Part shown: piece after piece, positions 14,024 to 21,876 of the stretch
Layout of the letters: each line of letters opens with the position of its first letter
Position numbering within the stretch: the stretch's first letter is position 1
Origin: Methanolacinia sp964465295
Lineage (GTDB): Archaea > Halobacteriota > Methanomicrobia > Methanomicrobiales > Methanomicrobiaceae
Reading direction: 5' to 3'
Length of the DNA stretch: 24,734 bases
NCBI GenBank assembly: GCA_964465295.1
Contig: CAYXKC010000017.1
Location: 1-24,734 of the forward strand
Program-made: the position numbers and the translations under genes
Notes under the pieces: generated by a model
What the model was told of the DNA's origin: nothing
Databases searched by the model: none
What the model saw: the letters and a program-made list of their open reading frames with translations, nothing else

Positions 14024-14908
14024 CTACTTAAAGAAAGGTTCACGTGCTGCTACAGCCTTCCTGAAGAGGTCTTCAAGTTCCTCTCCCCGCTTTCCCCTTA
14101 TATCGATATGATTGTCGTTTCTCAGCAGGCAGGGTTTCAAAAAACCATCGGAAGTTATTCTTAAACGGTTGCAGTGGGCACAGAATTCGTTGTTATGCAT
14201 CGGCCTTACAATCTCGATCTCGGCACCTTCAAGGCAGTACTTTCTCCTGTGATGCATTCTTCTTGTAATGATGGTCTTCGACCTGCGCTTCAGGTCATCT
14301 TCCAGTTCATTGATATCAAAACCGCTGCAGCAGTCGCCGGAGAAATCCATAAGTTCTATAAACTGAAGTATCAGGTTCTTTTTTGTCCCGGCAAATTCAA
14401 TGAAGTCCTCTATTTCGCAGTCGTTTACCCCGCCGAGCAGGACTACGTTGAGCTTGACCGGAGTCAGGCCTGCCAGGATTGCGGCATCTATTCCGGCAAG
14501 GACCCTGTCAAGATAATCCATTCCAGAGATCTCCCTGTACCTTTCGCGGTTAAGGCTGTCTAAGCTTATATTGACCCTCGAGAGCCCTGCATCCTTTAAT
14601 TCCTGCGCACAATCTGCAAGAAGAGTCCCGTTTGTTGTAAGCGACGACTGCATCGAATCCGGAATCATCGACACGATCCCGCAGATGTCCTTTCTCATCA
14701 GGGGTTCTCCCCCTGTCAGTTTTATACTGTTAATATTGAACAATTCTGCGACTCTGAATATCTCGCGCAGGTCATCATTGGAGATATCTCCGCCGGACTC
14801 TTTCTCGCCTTCCCTGTGGCAGTATGCGCATTTAAGGTTGCATCGCGGTGTAAGGCTGATCCTGAGATTGGTTACAGGCCTGTTGTAATTGTCAGTCAGG
14901 TGCTGCAT
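14024..14908 (-). CDS. moaA: GTP 3',8-cyclase (molybdopterin precursor synthesis)
   Basis: A radical SAM enzyme that rearranges GTP in the first step of molybdopterin synthesis; methanogens need this cofactor (with Mo or W) for formylmethanofuran and formate dehydrogenases. From the ATG at 14908 (GGGGAT four bases upstream) it has 294 residues. The SAM cluster is Cys23-x3-Cys27-x2-Cys30 (TPRCNLKCAYCH), followed by LTGGEPL. The second, substrate-binding cluster motif is FCAHCNRLR with a third Cys 13 residues on (LKPCLL). The protein ends in REPFFK and lacks the Gly-Gly tail seen in bacterial MoaA. The start overlaps the end of rlmE by 17 bp; the more distal ATG at 14932 would overlap by 41 bp. 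Confidence 0.93.
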   Translation of the reverse strand: MQHLTDNYNRPVTNLRISLTPRCNLKCAYCHREGEKESGGDISNDDLREIFRVAELFNINSIKLTGGEPLMRKDICGIVSMIPDSMQSSLTTNGTLLADCAQELKDAGLSRVNISLDSLNRERYREISGMDYLDRVLAGIDAAILAGLTPVKLNVVLLGGVNDCEIEDFIEFAGTKKNLILQFIELMDFSGDCCSGFDINELEDDLKRRSKTIITRRMHHRRKYCLEGAEIEIVRPMHNNEFCAHCNRLRITSDGFLKPCLLRNDNHIDIRGKRGEELEDLFRKAVAAREPFFK

Positions 14909-15491
14909 AGGATCCCCTGAAATTTTTTGCAATGATGTATGTCTCTGTGCTCCCTCTCCGGGATGCCTTCGTCCTGTATACCTTTACTGAATAGAAAGAA
15001 CCCCTGATATCTTCAAGTAGTTCTGTGAACATCTCGCCCTGGAAGGATTTGACGATAAAATTCCCGCCCGGCTTTAAGACCTTCCGCGCAAACTCTAAGG
15101 CCTCTTCGTTGAGTCCTATCGCCCGTGCCTGATCGTAGGATTTGCTCCCTGAGAGCTTGGGGGAAGCGTCACAGACGATGACGTTTACTTCAATGATGTG
15201 GGATATGATTCTTTCCTGGATCTTTTTATCCGTGAAATCCCCTGTTATCATTACGGTATTTTCAATAGGGGCAACAGGATTGAGGTCCACACCTACTATA
15301 CATCCTGATGTCAGATCACGCAGTACCTGCATCCAGCTGCCAGGGGCGGCCCCGAGATCTATTACATTATCGTCATTCCTGACAATGTTGAATCGTTTCT
15401 GGATATCGAGGAATTTGTACGCAGCCCTCGAACGGTAGCCCTCTGATCTGGATTTACTGTAATATTTGTCCTTTCCCCACTGAGATCCCAT
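14892..15491 (-). CDS. rlmE: 23S rRNA (uridine-2'-O)-methyltransferase, RlmE/FtsJ family
   Basis: A 199-residue SAM-dependent methyltransferase acting on the A-loop uridine of 23S rRNA. The SAM motif DLGAAPGSW is at 45-53, and the catalytic tetrad K-D-K-E appears as Lys26 (RAAYKFLDI), Asp108 (CDASPKLSG), Lys148 (FIVKSFQG) and Glu183 (STETYII). Length is close to bacterial RlmE, without the TRAM extension found in some archaeal relatives. The gene heads the minus-strand run toward moaA and is divergent from pcna, with about 245 bp between the two starts. Confidence 0.94.
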   Translation of the reverse strand: MGSQWGKDKYYSKSRSEGYRSRAAYKFLDIQKRFNIVRNDDNVIDLGAAPGSWMQVLRDLTSGCIVGVDLNPVAPIENTVMITGDFTDKKIQERIISHIIEVNVIVCDASPKLSGSKSYDQARAIGLNEEALEFARKVLKPGGNFIVKSFQGEMFTELLEDIRGSFYSVKVYRTKASRRGSTETYIIAKNFRGSYAAPD

Positions 15492-15735
15492 AATTTACCC
15501 GGATAAACCTTTTTTTTATACTTTTGTCTGCAGTTCATATAAATCATTCAATATATGCATGATGAAACTGCATGGCAAAAGGATGAGACACATCCTCAGG
15601 GGAGTAATACCTGCGGATACCGCGACATCCAATCAAAATATATTTCTGTTCTCTGCCTAATTTAAGAATAATATAATAAATGTACGGATAAACACTATAT
15701 TGTTTAATCTTACCAATCAGGTTACGGGGTATGAA

Positions 15736-16479
15736 ATGTTAAAAGCAGAAATTAATACGGACATATTCAAGGAATTAATAGATGTTGTAGTCGCAATGGT
15801 CACGGAATGCCGCATGCACGTTAGTCCTGACGGTTTTAAGACACGTGCAGTCGACACTGCCAATGTTGCTATGGTGTCGCTCGAACTTTCTTCCGACGCA
15901 TTCTCCTCATATAATGCGACGGAAAATGAGATCGGGATTGATATCAATAAAATGAAGAATATCATCGCGATGATGGATAAGGACGGGATCCTCAGTCTTG
16001 AACTTCCCGAAGGCGGTCATAAGATCGAGATGTCCTTTTCAGGATACAAATATTCGATCGCTCTCCTGGATGTAAACACTGTCAGGAAAGACCCGAATCC
16101 GCCAACGATAAATCTCCCGGGAAAGGTCGTGATTTCGGGCCCGGCTCTTTACAATTCTATCAAGGCGGCTGCGCTGGTCTCTGACAAGATCGCATTCGGT
16201 ATCAATCCGGATAAGGGAGTATTCTACATGGAAGCCGACGGGGATATGGATCATATCTATTATGAGCTCCCAAAAGACGACCTTGTATCATTCGTTCCTG
16301 CTGAGGCAAGATCGCTCTTCTCGCTGGATTACTTAAAGGATCTCGGCAGAGTAATGAGCAAATCCGATCAGGTGGAGATACACATCGGTGTCGACCATCC
16401 TGTTAAATTTGCATTTGGTATTGCAGGCGGAAAAGGGCATGTCGAATACCTCCTTGCGCCACGTATCGAAGCTGACTGA
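15736..16479 (+). CDS. pcn: DNA polymerase sliding clamp (PCNA)
   Basis: A 247-residue clamp that forms a trimeric ring and tethers DNA polymerase, ligase and FEN1. PCNA features are the opening MLKAEINTDIFKELI, the DNA-facing TECRMHVSPDGFKTRAVD stretch, a mid-chain linker around KDPNPPTINLP and the C-terminal HVEYLLAPRIEAD that takes part in PIP-box binding. The ATG at 15736 has GGGGT seven bases upstream; the frame is open from 15700 but the extra 12 residues fall outside the family. A TATA-like atataata at 15671-15678 gives a start near 15700 and a leader of about 35 nt. Two bases separate it from priL. Confidence 0.96.
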   Translation: MLKAEINTDIFKELIDVVVAMVTECRMHVSPDGFKTRAVDTANVAMVSLELSSDAFSSYNATENEIGIDINKMKNIIAMMDKDGILSLELPEGGHKIEMSFSGYKYSIALLDVNTVRKDPNPPTINLPGKVVISGPALYNSIKAAALVSDKIAFGINPDKGVFYMEADGDMDHIYYELPKDDLVSFVPAEARSLFSLDYLKDLGRVMSKSDQVEIHIGVDHPVKFAFGIAGGKGHVEYLLAPRIEAD

Positions 16480-16481
16480 AG

Positions 16482-17537
16482 ATGCCGGTTGAGCTGGATA
16501 AGAAAGACCTTGCAAAATACCCTTTTTTAAAAGAAGCCCAGCAGCTTGTAGGCGAAAGCGGCTACTCGATAGATTCGCTGATCGAAAAGAGATCATTTAT
16601 TCTCAAAAAAGGCGCCGAACGGGTAGAAAAAGCTGTTAAGTTCGATTATATCTTTGACGATATCCGTCTCGACATGGCGGAATGGGAGATATTGTCGTAT
16701 GCCTTTGCCAGGATTCTTATCTCATGCCTGAACGAGAGGGCACTTACTGACAGGCTTTGCCGCTACGAAGCTGAAAGGGCGGGTTATTTTCTTCAGACTG
16801 AAACGCCTGAAAAGAGAAGTTATGTGGCCTCGGTTGTCGGAATTGATCCCGGGGCGGACTCAATCCCTGTTGCAGGATATATTGAACTCTGCCCGTCACT
16901 TCATGATGTAAAATGGAGACTCATCAACAGACAGACGGATTTTGGAAAAGTCAGGATTGAAAAGGACGAATACGATGAACTGATCAAGGAAAGAATTCGC
17001 TCCATGCTTGAAGATCAGCTTCCCCTTAAGGTTGGTGAAAGCATATGCGCTATGTTAAGCCCGCTGAAAGATGAGATCTCGGCCGGGTACCAGGAGATGC
17101 TGATGGAGCAGTTCGGGGAGGTCGACGAAGACTCCTTCCCTCCCTGCATGAAGGCGATCATCAGCGCAGTTACAGACGGTACGAATATCCCTCACACGGC
17201 CCGCTTTTCTCTAACCGCCTTCATGCATGTCATCGGAATGGACATTCACCAGATTGTCGAGGTTTATACCCGCGCTCCCGATTTCGACGTCGAGAAAACA
17301 ATGTACCAGGTTGAGCACATATCCGGAAGGGGTGGAACAGAGTATACTCCGCCTACATGCGCAACCCTGAAGACATACGGGCTGTGTGTCAACAGGGACC
17401 AGTATTGTAAAAATGTCAGCCATCCGCTGTCATATTACAGGCAGAAGAAGAAGGCTTTGAAGAAGGGATCTGTATCCGGTCATGAAGCGGCTTCGCCATC
17501 ACCGGAGAGGAATATAAAAAAGAACTCTCCTGACTGA
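16482..17537 (+). CDS. priL: DNA primase large subunit
   Basis: A 351-residue archaeal PriL that partners the catalytic PriS in RNA primer synthesis. The N-terminal helical half contains the AKYPFLKEAQ opening. The C-terminal iron-sulfur domain has its four ligands at Cys222 (PPCMKA), Cys293 (PPTCATL), Cys302 (YGLCVN) and Cys309 (QYCKNV), followed by the HPLSYYR block typical of PriL. The last 25 residues are basic and probably disordered. It begins two bases after the pcna stop, so the two replication genes form one unit. No priS is in the window. Its 3' end nearly abuts the convergent small membrane-protein gene. Confidence 0.94.
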   Translation: MPVELDKKDLAKYPFLKEAQQLVGESGYSIDSLIEKRSFILKKGAERVEKAVKFDYIFDDIRLDMAEWEILSYAFARILISCLNERALTDRLCRYEAERAGYFLQTETPEKRSYVASVVGIDPGADSIPVAGYIELCPSLHDVKWRLINRQTDFGKVRIEKDEYDELIKERIRSMLEDQLPLKVGESICAMLSPLKDEISAGYQEMLMEQFGEVDEDSFPPCMKAIISAVTDGTNIPHTARFSLTAFMHVIGMDIHQIVEVYTRAPDFDVEKTMYQVEHISGRGGTEYTPPTCATLKTYGLCVNRDQYCKNVSHPLSYYRQKKKALKKGSVSGHEAASPSPERNIKKNSPD

Positions 17538-17538
17538 A

Positions 17539-17766
17539 TTATTCAGTCCCGTAATTTTTACTGATAAAATATCCGCCGCAACTCATGCATATTATGAATA
17601 AAACAAGTGCCGCAAGAGTTGCATAACCTGCCGGAAATACCATTGGAAGGGCAAATACGGAGATAATTAGTACAATCAGGCTTAATGCGGCGACAGATAC
17701 ATCCAGGATCACTGAATTCATGAATATATATTGGGAAATGTTCGTTATTAAACTGGTGTAATCCAC
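17539..17766 (-). CDS. Small two-helix membrane protein of unknown function
   Basis: A 75-residue open frame starting at GTG with two long hydrophobic segments: about 17-42 (VILDVSVAALSLIVLIISVF) and 44-66 (FPAGYATLAALVLFIICMSC), then a short polar tail. An ATG at residue 16 (17721) is an alternative start. The amino-acid pattern is a convincing two-span membrane protein rather than a shadow, and no gene uses the other strand here. I do not recognise a family. It converges on priL with only one base between stops and is divergent from the ThiN gene. Confidence 0.55.
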   Translation of the reverse strand: MDYTSLITNISQYIFMNSVILDVSVAALSLIVLIISVFALPMVFPAGYATLAALVLFIICMSCGGYFISKNYGTE

Positions 17767-17827
17767 CGGATTCCGGAAGTGTCCGGGAATCCCATATCAG
17801 ATAAAGTATGACGACCATATTATTACC

Positions 17828-18382
17828 ATGGATTCAGCCGGAAACGAGAAGGTAACGGCAGCCGTGCAAAGTGCGGTTGACAGGATTAAAGAGTTCATGA
17901 AACCGGGACTCATCCCGGAAGTGGGTATGAATATCGGTTACGCACTTCCTGGTGCGACATCGGTTCAGGAGGTGGCCGCAGTCGAGGGAAGAATAGTAAG
18001 GAAAGGAAACGCTGTCTTTCCCGTGGGTGAGGTTAAGATGGGTGCAAGCGATCATGTCGCGCGAATCGTCCTAACCGCAATGAAGTATGATCCCGGGATG
18101 AGGGCCGCTGCAAACATCCGCTATTCAGATGAAGCCGTTTCAATCCTGAAACAAATGCCGCTCGAAATCCGTTCTTTCGACAGGAGCGGGGAACCTCCGG
18201 GTGTTAGTACCATGGACTGGGGGGTTGCGTCATGCTGCAGTGAAGATGATGTTCCGGATGTCATATTCGACCACGGTGCTGTCGGAAAAGAGCCAATGAT
18301 AAGAATTCTTGGTGAAGATCCCGCATCTGTCGTCAATAATATTCTTATGCTCTCAGAACGCATAAATGATAAAATATTGTAG
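17828..18382 (+). CDS. thiN: Stand-alone ThiN-type (thiamine-phosphate synthase family) protein
   Basis: A 184-residue protein matching the ThiN domain, which in archaea condenses the thiazole and pyrimidine moieties into thiamine phosphate and usually occurs fused to ThiD or to an HTH domain (ThiR). Family blocks are IPEVGMNIGYALPGA (29-43), VAAVEGRIV (49-57), MGASDHVARIVLTAM (71-85), AAANIRYS and DHGAVGKEPMIRILG (148-162). The conserved His76 and Arg79 lie in a helix where catalytic residues have been placed in ThiN enzymes; I cannot confirm the match. No ThiD or HTH part is present in frame. It is 10 bp upstream of rps17e. Confidence 0.82.
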   Translation: MDSAGNEKVTAAVQSAVDRIKEFMKPGLIPEVGMNIGYALPGATSVQEVAAVEGRIVRKGNAVFPVGEVKMGASDHVARIVLTAMKYDPGMRAAANIRYSDEAVSILKQMPLEIRSFDRSGEPPGVSTMDWGVASCCSEDDVPDVIFDHGAVGKEPMIRILGEDPASVVNNILMLSERINDKIL

Positions 18383-18392
18383 GTAAAGAAAA

Positions 18393-18584
18393 ATGGCAAT
18401 TAAACCAACATACATCAAGGCAACATGCCAGGAACTTCTTGAAAAACATGGAGATAAGTTTACAGGGAGTTTTGACGATAACAAACTGGCAGTTTCAGAG
18501 GTAGCAGTCATCAACTCAAAGCGTGTCCGCAACAGAATTGCAGGCGCTGTTACAAGAAAGGTTAATAGAAGGAAAAACATATAA
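18393..18584 (+). CDS. rps17e: 30S ribosomal protein S17e
   Basis: A 63-residue archaeal/eukaryotic-type small-subunit protein without bacterial counterpart. The family pattern is clear: TYIKATCQELLEKHGDKF at the start, then INSKRVRNRIAGAVTRK near the end, and a basic C-terminus. It sits between thiN (10 bp upstream) and dapA (6 bp downstream), so it appears to be transcribed with them. The start has a GGTAAAG eight bases before the ATG. Confidence 0.95.
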   Translation: MAIKPTYIKATCQELLEKHGDKFTGSFDDNKLAVSEVAVINSKRVRNRIAGAVTRKVNRRKNI

Positions 18585-18590
18585 ATCCTC

Positions 18591-19466
18591 ATGTTTGAGG
18601 GTGTATATCCGGCATTAATAACTCCTTTTAAGGATAACCTGAGCAGAGAAGTTGATCTTGACGGGTTATCTTCAAATATTGAATTTCTCATTTCCCGGGG
18701 AGTTCACGGGATTGTCCCGTGCGGTTCCACCGGCGAATCGGCGACACTGACTTTTGAAGAGCACGAGGAGGTAACTTCACGGGCTATCGATGCTGCAAAC
18801 GGGAGGGTACCTGTTCTTGCAGGAACCGGATCCAACAATACAGCCGAGGCTGTTCGTTTTTCGAAGGCTGCAAAGGACCAGGGGGCTGACGGTATTCTTG
18901 TTCTTAGTCCCTATTACAACAAACCCAACCGGTCGGGGCTTATCAAACATTACAATACTCTCGCAGATCTTGACATTCCGGTTGTTGTATACAACGTTCC
19001 CGGAAGAACCGGGCAGAACCTTCCTGCAGATCTGGTAATCGAACTTGCAGGGCACCCGAATATCGTCGGTGTAAAAGAGGCTTCAGGCGACCTCGGGCAG
19101 ATATCACAGATCATTGAGGGAACAGCGGATATGGACTTCGATGTTATATCCGGAGACGACATGCTGACACTTCCGATTATGGCAACCGGGGGGTCTGGTG
19201 TGATAAGTGTCGTTGCAAACCTGGAACCGGCCCGGATGGTTTCTATGTACGATAAGTTCATGGCAGGAGACCTTGAAAGAGCAAGGAAGATCCATTTTGA
19301 ACTGAGTCCGCTTATGAGGGTAATGTTCATCGAGACCAATCCGATACCTGTAAAAACAGCCGTCGGACTTCGTGGAATGGCCGCAGGACCTCTTCGCCTT
19401 CCACTTGACGAACTTGACAAAGAAAAGCTGGATTCACTGAAGGAGGTTTTGAAGCTTTATGATTAA
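18591..19466 (+). CDS. dapA: 4-hydroxy-tetrahydrodipicolinate synthase
   Basis: Condenses pyruvate with aspartate semialdehyde, the first committed step to diaminopimelate and lysine. A 291-residue TIM-barrel of the class I aldolase group: GSTGES (Thr47) and SPYYN in the active site, Tyr134 (VYNVPGRTG) and Schiff-base Lys162 (GVKEASGD) are intact. The ATG lies six bases after the rps17e stop without a clear ribosome site of its own. The last 8 bp overlap dapB, so dapA-dapB are coupled. Together with asd downstream the substrate supply is encoded nearby. Confidence 0.96.
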   Translation: MFEGVYPALITPFKDNLSREVDLDGLSSNIEFLISRGVHGIVPCGSTGESATLTFEEHEEVTSRAIDAANGRVPVLAGTGSNNTAEAVRFSKAAKDQGADGILVLSPYYNKPNRSGLIKHYNTLADLDIPVVVYNVPGRTGQNLPADLVIELAGHPNIVGVKEASGDLGQISQIIEGTADMDFDVISGDDMLTLPIMATGGSGVISVVANLEPARMVSMYDKFMAGDLERARKIHFELSPLMRVMFIETNPIPVKTAVGLRGMAAGPLRLPLDELDKEKLDSLKEVLKLYD

Positions 19467-20220
19467 GGTTGCAATATGCGGTGCTCTTGGAAGGATGGGC
19501 CAGACCATCGGAAAGCTTGTCGATGAATCTGAAGATCTCGAACTTGTCGGTGGAGTCGATATCAAAGCAGGCAGTATATTTGGTGTTGAAGTAGTTGAAT
19601 CCGGAGAAATTGAAAAGTTTCTGGAGGCAAAAAAACCGGATGTGCTTGTTGATTTCACCATCGCATCTGCGGCTGTTGAGAACATTCGTGCAGCCTCGAA
19701 ACATAACGTTTCGCTCGTTGTAGGTACGACCGGTTTCACACCAGAACAGCGCAGGGATATCGATTCAATGATCAACGGCAATTCTGCAGCAGTAATATCC
19801 AGCAATTTCAGCGTGGGTGTCAATATCTTCTGGAAACTTGTCCGGGAGGCTGCAAAGAGGCTTGGCGATTATGATATCGAGGTGATCGAGGCCCATCATC
19901 ACTTCAAAAAGGATGCCCCCAGCGGGACCGCAGGAACAATTGTCGAAATATTGAAAGAGGAGATCGGCCCCCGGGAAGAGATGTACGGGCGCAGGGGGAT
20001 GGTTGGGGAGAGAGGAAACGAGATCGGAGTTCACGTGATAAGGGGAGGGGATATCGTCGGCGATCATTCCGTTCTCTTCGCAGGCAACAGTGAAGTAATT
20101 GAACTCTCCCACAGGGCATACGACCGCGCAGTATTTGCCCATGGGGTAATCAGGGCGATCCGGTGGGTTTACGGGAAGAAGCCCGCCGTTTACAGTATGA
20201 ACGATGTTCTTGGCCTTTAG
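19459..20220 (+). CDS. dapB: 4-hydroxy-tetrahydrodipicolinate reductase
   Basis: Reduces the DapA product with NAD(P)H. The 253-residue protein has the Rossmann loop CGALGRMG at 7-14, VDFTIASA and the nicotinamide-site VGTTGF, and the catalytic signature EAHHHFKKDAPSGTA with His146-His147 and Lys151. GGAGG is located 12 to 16 bases upstream of the ATG, within dapA. It ends before a T-rich stretch (20256-20268) that may stop transcription ahead of the ferredoxin gene. Confidence 0.96.
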   Translation: MIKVAICGALGRMGQTIGKLVDESEDLELVGGVDIKAGSIFGVEVVESGEIEKFLEAKKPDVLVDFTIASAAVENIRAASKHNVSLVVGTTGFTPEQRRDIDSMINGNSAAVISSNFSVGVNIFWKLVREAAKRLGDYDIEVIEAHHHFKKDAPSGTAGTIVEILKEEIGPREEMYGRRGMVGERGNEIGVHVIRGGDIVGDHSVLFAGNSEVIELSHRAYDRAVFAHGVIRAIRWVYGKKPAVYSMNDVLGL

Positions 20221-20299
20221 TTTCCTGTATTAATTAAAAAGAATCCAATCGAAACTTTATTTTTCTTTAATAAGCATACATAATTCGAGGTTTAAAGAA

Positions 20300-20473
20300 A
20301 TGGTAGCAGTTGTAGACGCTGATAAATGCACCGGATGTGAAACATGTGTTGATGCCTGCCCTTCAGAAGCAATTCATATGGAAGATGGCATAGCCGTGGT
20401 TGATGCAGATCTGTGCGTAGATTGTGAAGCCTGCGTGGATGAGTGCCCTGCTGAGGCAATCCACATGGAATAA
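20300..20473 (+). CDS. Small two-[4Fe-4S] ferredoxin
   Basis: A 57-residue open frame with GAGG nine bases before its ATG. It contains two CxxCxxCxxxCP motifs: Cys10, 13, 16, 20 and Cys39, 42, 45, 49. In bacterial-type 2[4Fe-4S] ferredoxins the last Cys of each motif serves the other cluster. The two halves are near-duplicates, each ending in AIHME. The protein is strongly acidic, with 15 Asp/Glu and a single Lys. It is a soluble low-potential electron carrier; its partner is unknown. It sits alone between dapB and asd, with its own TATA-like sequence (tttaataagcat) and a hairpin after the stop. Confidence 0.93.
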   Translation: MVAVVDADKCTGCETCVDACPSEAIHMEDGIAVVDADLCVDCEACVDECPAEAIHME

Positions 20474-20493
20474 AAAGGAAAAATAATCCTTTT
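20473..20493 (+). terminator. Putative ferredoxin terminator hairpin
   Basis: AAAAGGA, a seven-base loop and TCCTTTT form a perfect 7-bp stem overlapping the last base of the ferredoxin stop; the descending arm itself ends in four T. The same tttatact stretch at 20491-20498 may act as TATA element for asd, 25-35 bp before its ATG. Confidence 0.45.
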
Positions 20494-20524
20494 ATACTTA
20501 AGTAAACGTATCCTCTTCTAATCC

Positions 20525-21544
20525 ATGATCAATGTAGGAGTACTCGGTGCAACCGGGGCTGTTGGGCAGAGGTTTGTCCAGCTTCTTTCAAATCATCCCT
20601 GGTTTAACCTGCAGACACTTACCGCCTCCGAGAGAAGTGCCGGTAAGAGATATAGCGATGCCGTAAACTGGCGTCTTGACGAACCGTTCCCGGAAAAAGC
20701 AGGAGAACTGATAGTAAGCGATACCACGGTGGACAGTGTCCGTGATCTGGATATTGTTTTCTCTGCACTTCCCGCAGAACTTGCAGGAGATCTGGAAACC
20801 GCAATCGCAGATGCGGGCGTAGGGGTTTTCAGCAATGCCTCATCCCACAGGATGGATCCCGACGTCCCTCTTGTCGTACCTGAAGTCAATTCCGATCACC
20901 TTGGCTTAATCGATGTCCAGCGGGACAGGGGTCGCGACGGGTTCATCGTTACGAATCCCAATTGTTCGACTATAGTCATGGTGATGGCTTTAAATCCCAT
21001 ACGCAACCGGAATTTCAGCGACATACGTGTCGCAACGATGCAGGCCGTCTCAGGTGCCGGTTTCCAGGGGGTTTCAGCAATGGAGATCTACGACAACGTT
21101 GTCCCGTATATAGGCTCTGAAGAGAAGAAGATGGAGACCGAAACCCTGAAGATAATGGGGCGGCTTAACGGTCCTGTAATCGAGAACGCAGGATTTTCAG
21201 TTAGTGCAAGCTGTCACCGGGTGCCTGTTATAGACGGACATACGATGGCGATATGGGCGGATATCAGGGACGACCTGGATCTAATCCGGAATGATTTCAG
21301 GAATTACCGGGCACCATTTTCAGGTCTTCCAACCCAGCCTGCCGAATCCGTTCATTATTTCGAAGGTGACGGCAACCGGCCCCAGCCCCGGCTTGATCGG
21401 AACCGCGGAGGGGGTATGACTGTTTCGGTGGGTCGTGTGCGTGAGGGATTAAAATTTATAGCAATGGGCCATAATACCATACGTGGAGCAGCCGGAGCTT
21501 CGGTATTGAATGCAGAGTTGGCAGCCAGTAGAAAAATTCTCTAA
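20525..21544 (+). CDS. asd: Aspartate-semialdehyde dehydrogenase
   Basis: Reduces aspartyl phosphate to aspartate semialdehyde, the shared precursor of lysine, threonine and methionine. A 339-residue protein with the NADP loop LGATGAVGQRF (7-17), the catalytic Cys147 in NPNCSTI, and SCHRVPVIDGHT with the probable acid/base His239. Length and motif spacing fit the archaeal/fungal branch of the family. It supplies the substrate for DapA encoded 2 kb upstream. albA follows after 15 bp and is likely cotranscribed. No aspartate kinase is present in the window. Confidence 0.96.
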   Translation: MINVGVLGATGAVGQRFVQLLSNHPWFNLQTLTASERSAGKRYSDAVNWRLDEPFPEKAGELIVSDTTVDSVRDLDIVFSALPAELAGDLETAIADAGVGVFSNASSHRMDPDVPLVVPEVNSDHLGLIDVQRDRGRDGFIVTNPNCSTIVMVMALNPIRNRNFSDIRVATMQAVSGAGFQGVSAMEIYDNVVPYIGSEEKKMETETLKIMGRLNGPVIENAGFSVSASCHRVPVIDGHTMAIWADIRDDLDLIRNDFRNYRAPFSGLPTQPAESVHYFEGDGNRPQPRLDRNRGGGMTVSVGRVREGLKFIAMGHNTIRGAAGASVLNAELAASRKIL

Positions 21545-21559
21545 ATGGAGATGGTTACA

Positions 21560-21829
21560 ATGTCAGATAACACAGTGTTCGTTGGAAACAAACCTGTTAT
21601 GAACTATGTTCTTGCAGTGGTGACACAGTTCAACCAGGGTGCAGAGGAAGTATCTGTAAAGGCGAGAGGGAAAGCGATATCAAGAGCGGTGGATACGACC
21701 GAAATTGCATTGAACAGGTTTTTGGAGAATGTACAGAAATCTGATATCCTGACATCCACCGAGATTGTCGATACCGAAAGCGGGAAGACAAACGTGTCGA
21801 GTATTGAAATCACTCTAAAAAGAATTTAA
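21560..21829 (+). CDS. albA: DNA/RNA-binding protein Alba
   Basis: An 89-residue archaeal chromatin protein. Family signatures are VFVGNKPVMNYVLAVVTQFN, VKARGKAISRAVDT and the C-terminal SSIEITLKR. The Sulfolobus Alba KK pair (Lys16-Lys17), where Lys16 is the acetylated residue, reads Asn-Lys here (GNKP), so the acetylatable position is Asn. The ATG at 21560 is preferred over the in-frame ATG at 21545 because GGAG (21547-21550) then lies nine bases upstream and the protein starts MSDNTVF like relatives. It follows asd after 15 bp and is followed by a T6 run at 21830-21835. Confidence 0.95.
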   Translation: MSDNTVFVGNKPVMNYVLAVVTQFNQGAEEVSVKARGKAISRAVDTTEIALNRFLENVQKSDILTSTEIVDTESGKTNVSSIEITLKRI

Positions 21830-21847
21830 TTTTTTCTACCATAAAGG

Positions 21848-21876
21848 ATATAATACTTTATGCTTAATTTCTAATT
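21848..21876 (+). promoter_or_regulatory. Promoter of the secreted-protein gene, probably leaderless
   Basis: A TATA-like gatataata lies at 21848-21856, centred about 25 bp before the ATG at 21877. The predicted transcript therefore starts at or next to the initiation codon. No Shine-Dalgarno is visible in the preceding ctaatt stretch, in agreement with a leaderless transcript. Confidence 0.5.

Noticed and set aside
13575..14111. 178-codon plus-strand open frame
   Set aside because: Antisense to the 169-residue protein and the end of moaA, which are coupled, start-overlapped genes; no motif and no ribosome site.
15559..15623. C/D-box small RNA
   Set aside because: Only a C-box-like ATGATGA is present; no CTGA D box at suitable distance, only CTGC.
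17558..17818. 86-codon minus-strand open frame overlapping the small membrane protein
   Set aside because: Low-complexity, Cys/Arg-rich translation typical of an out-of-frame shadow; the overlapping frame gives clean membrane helices.
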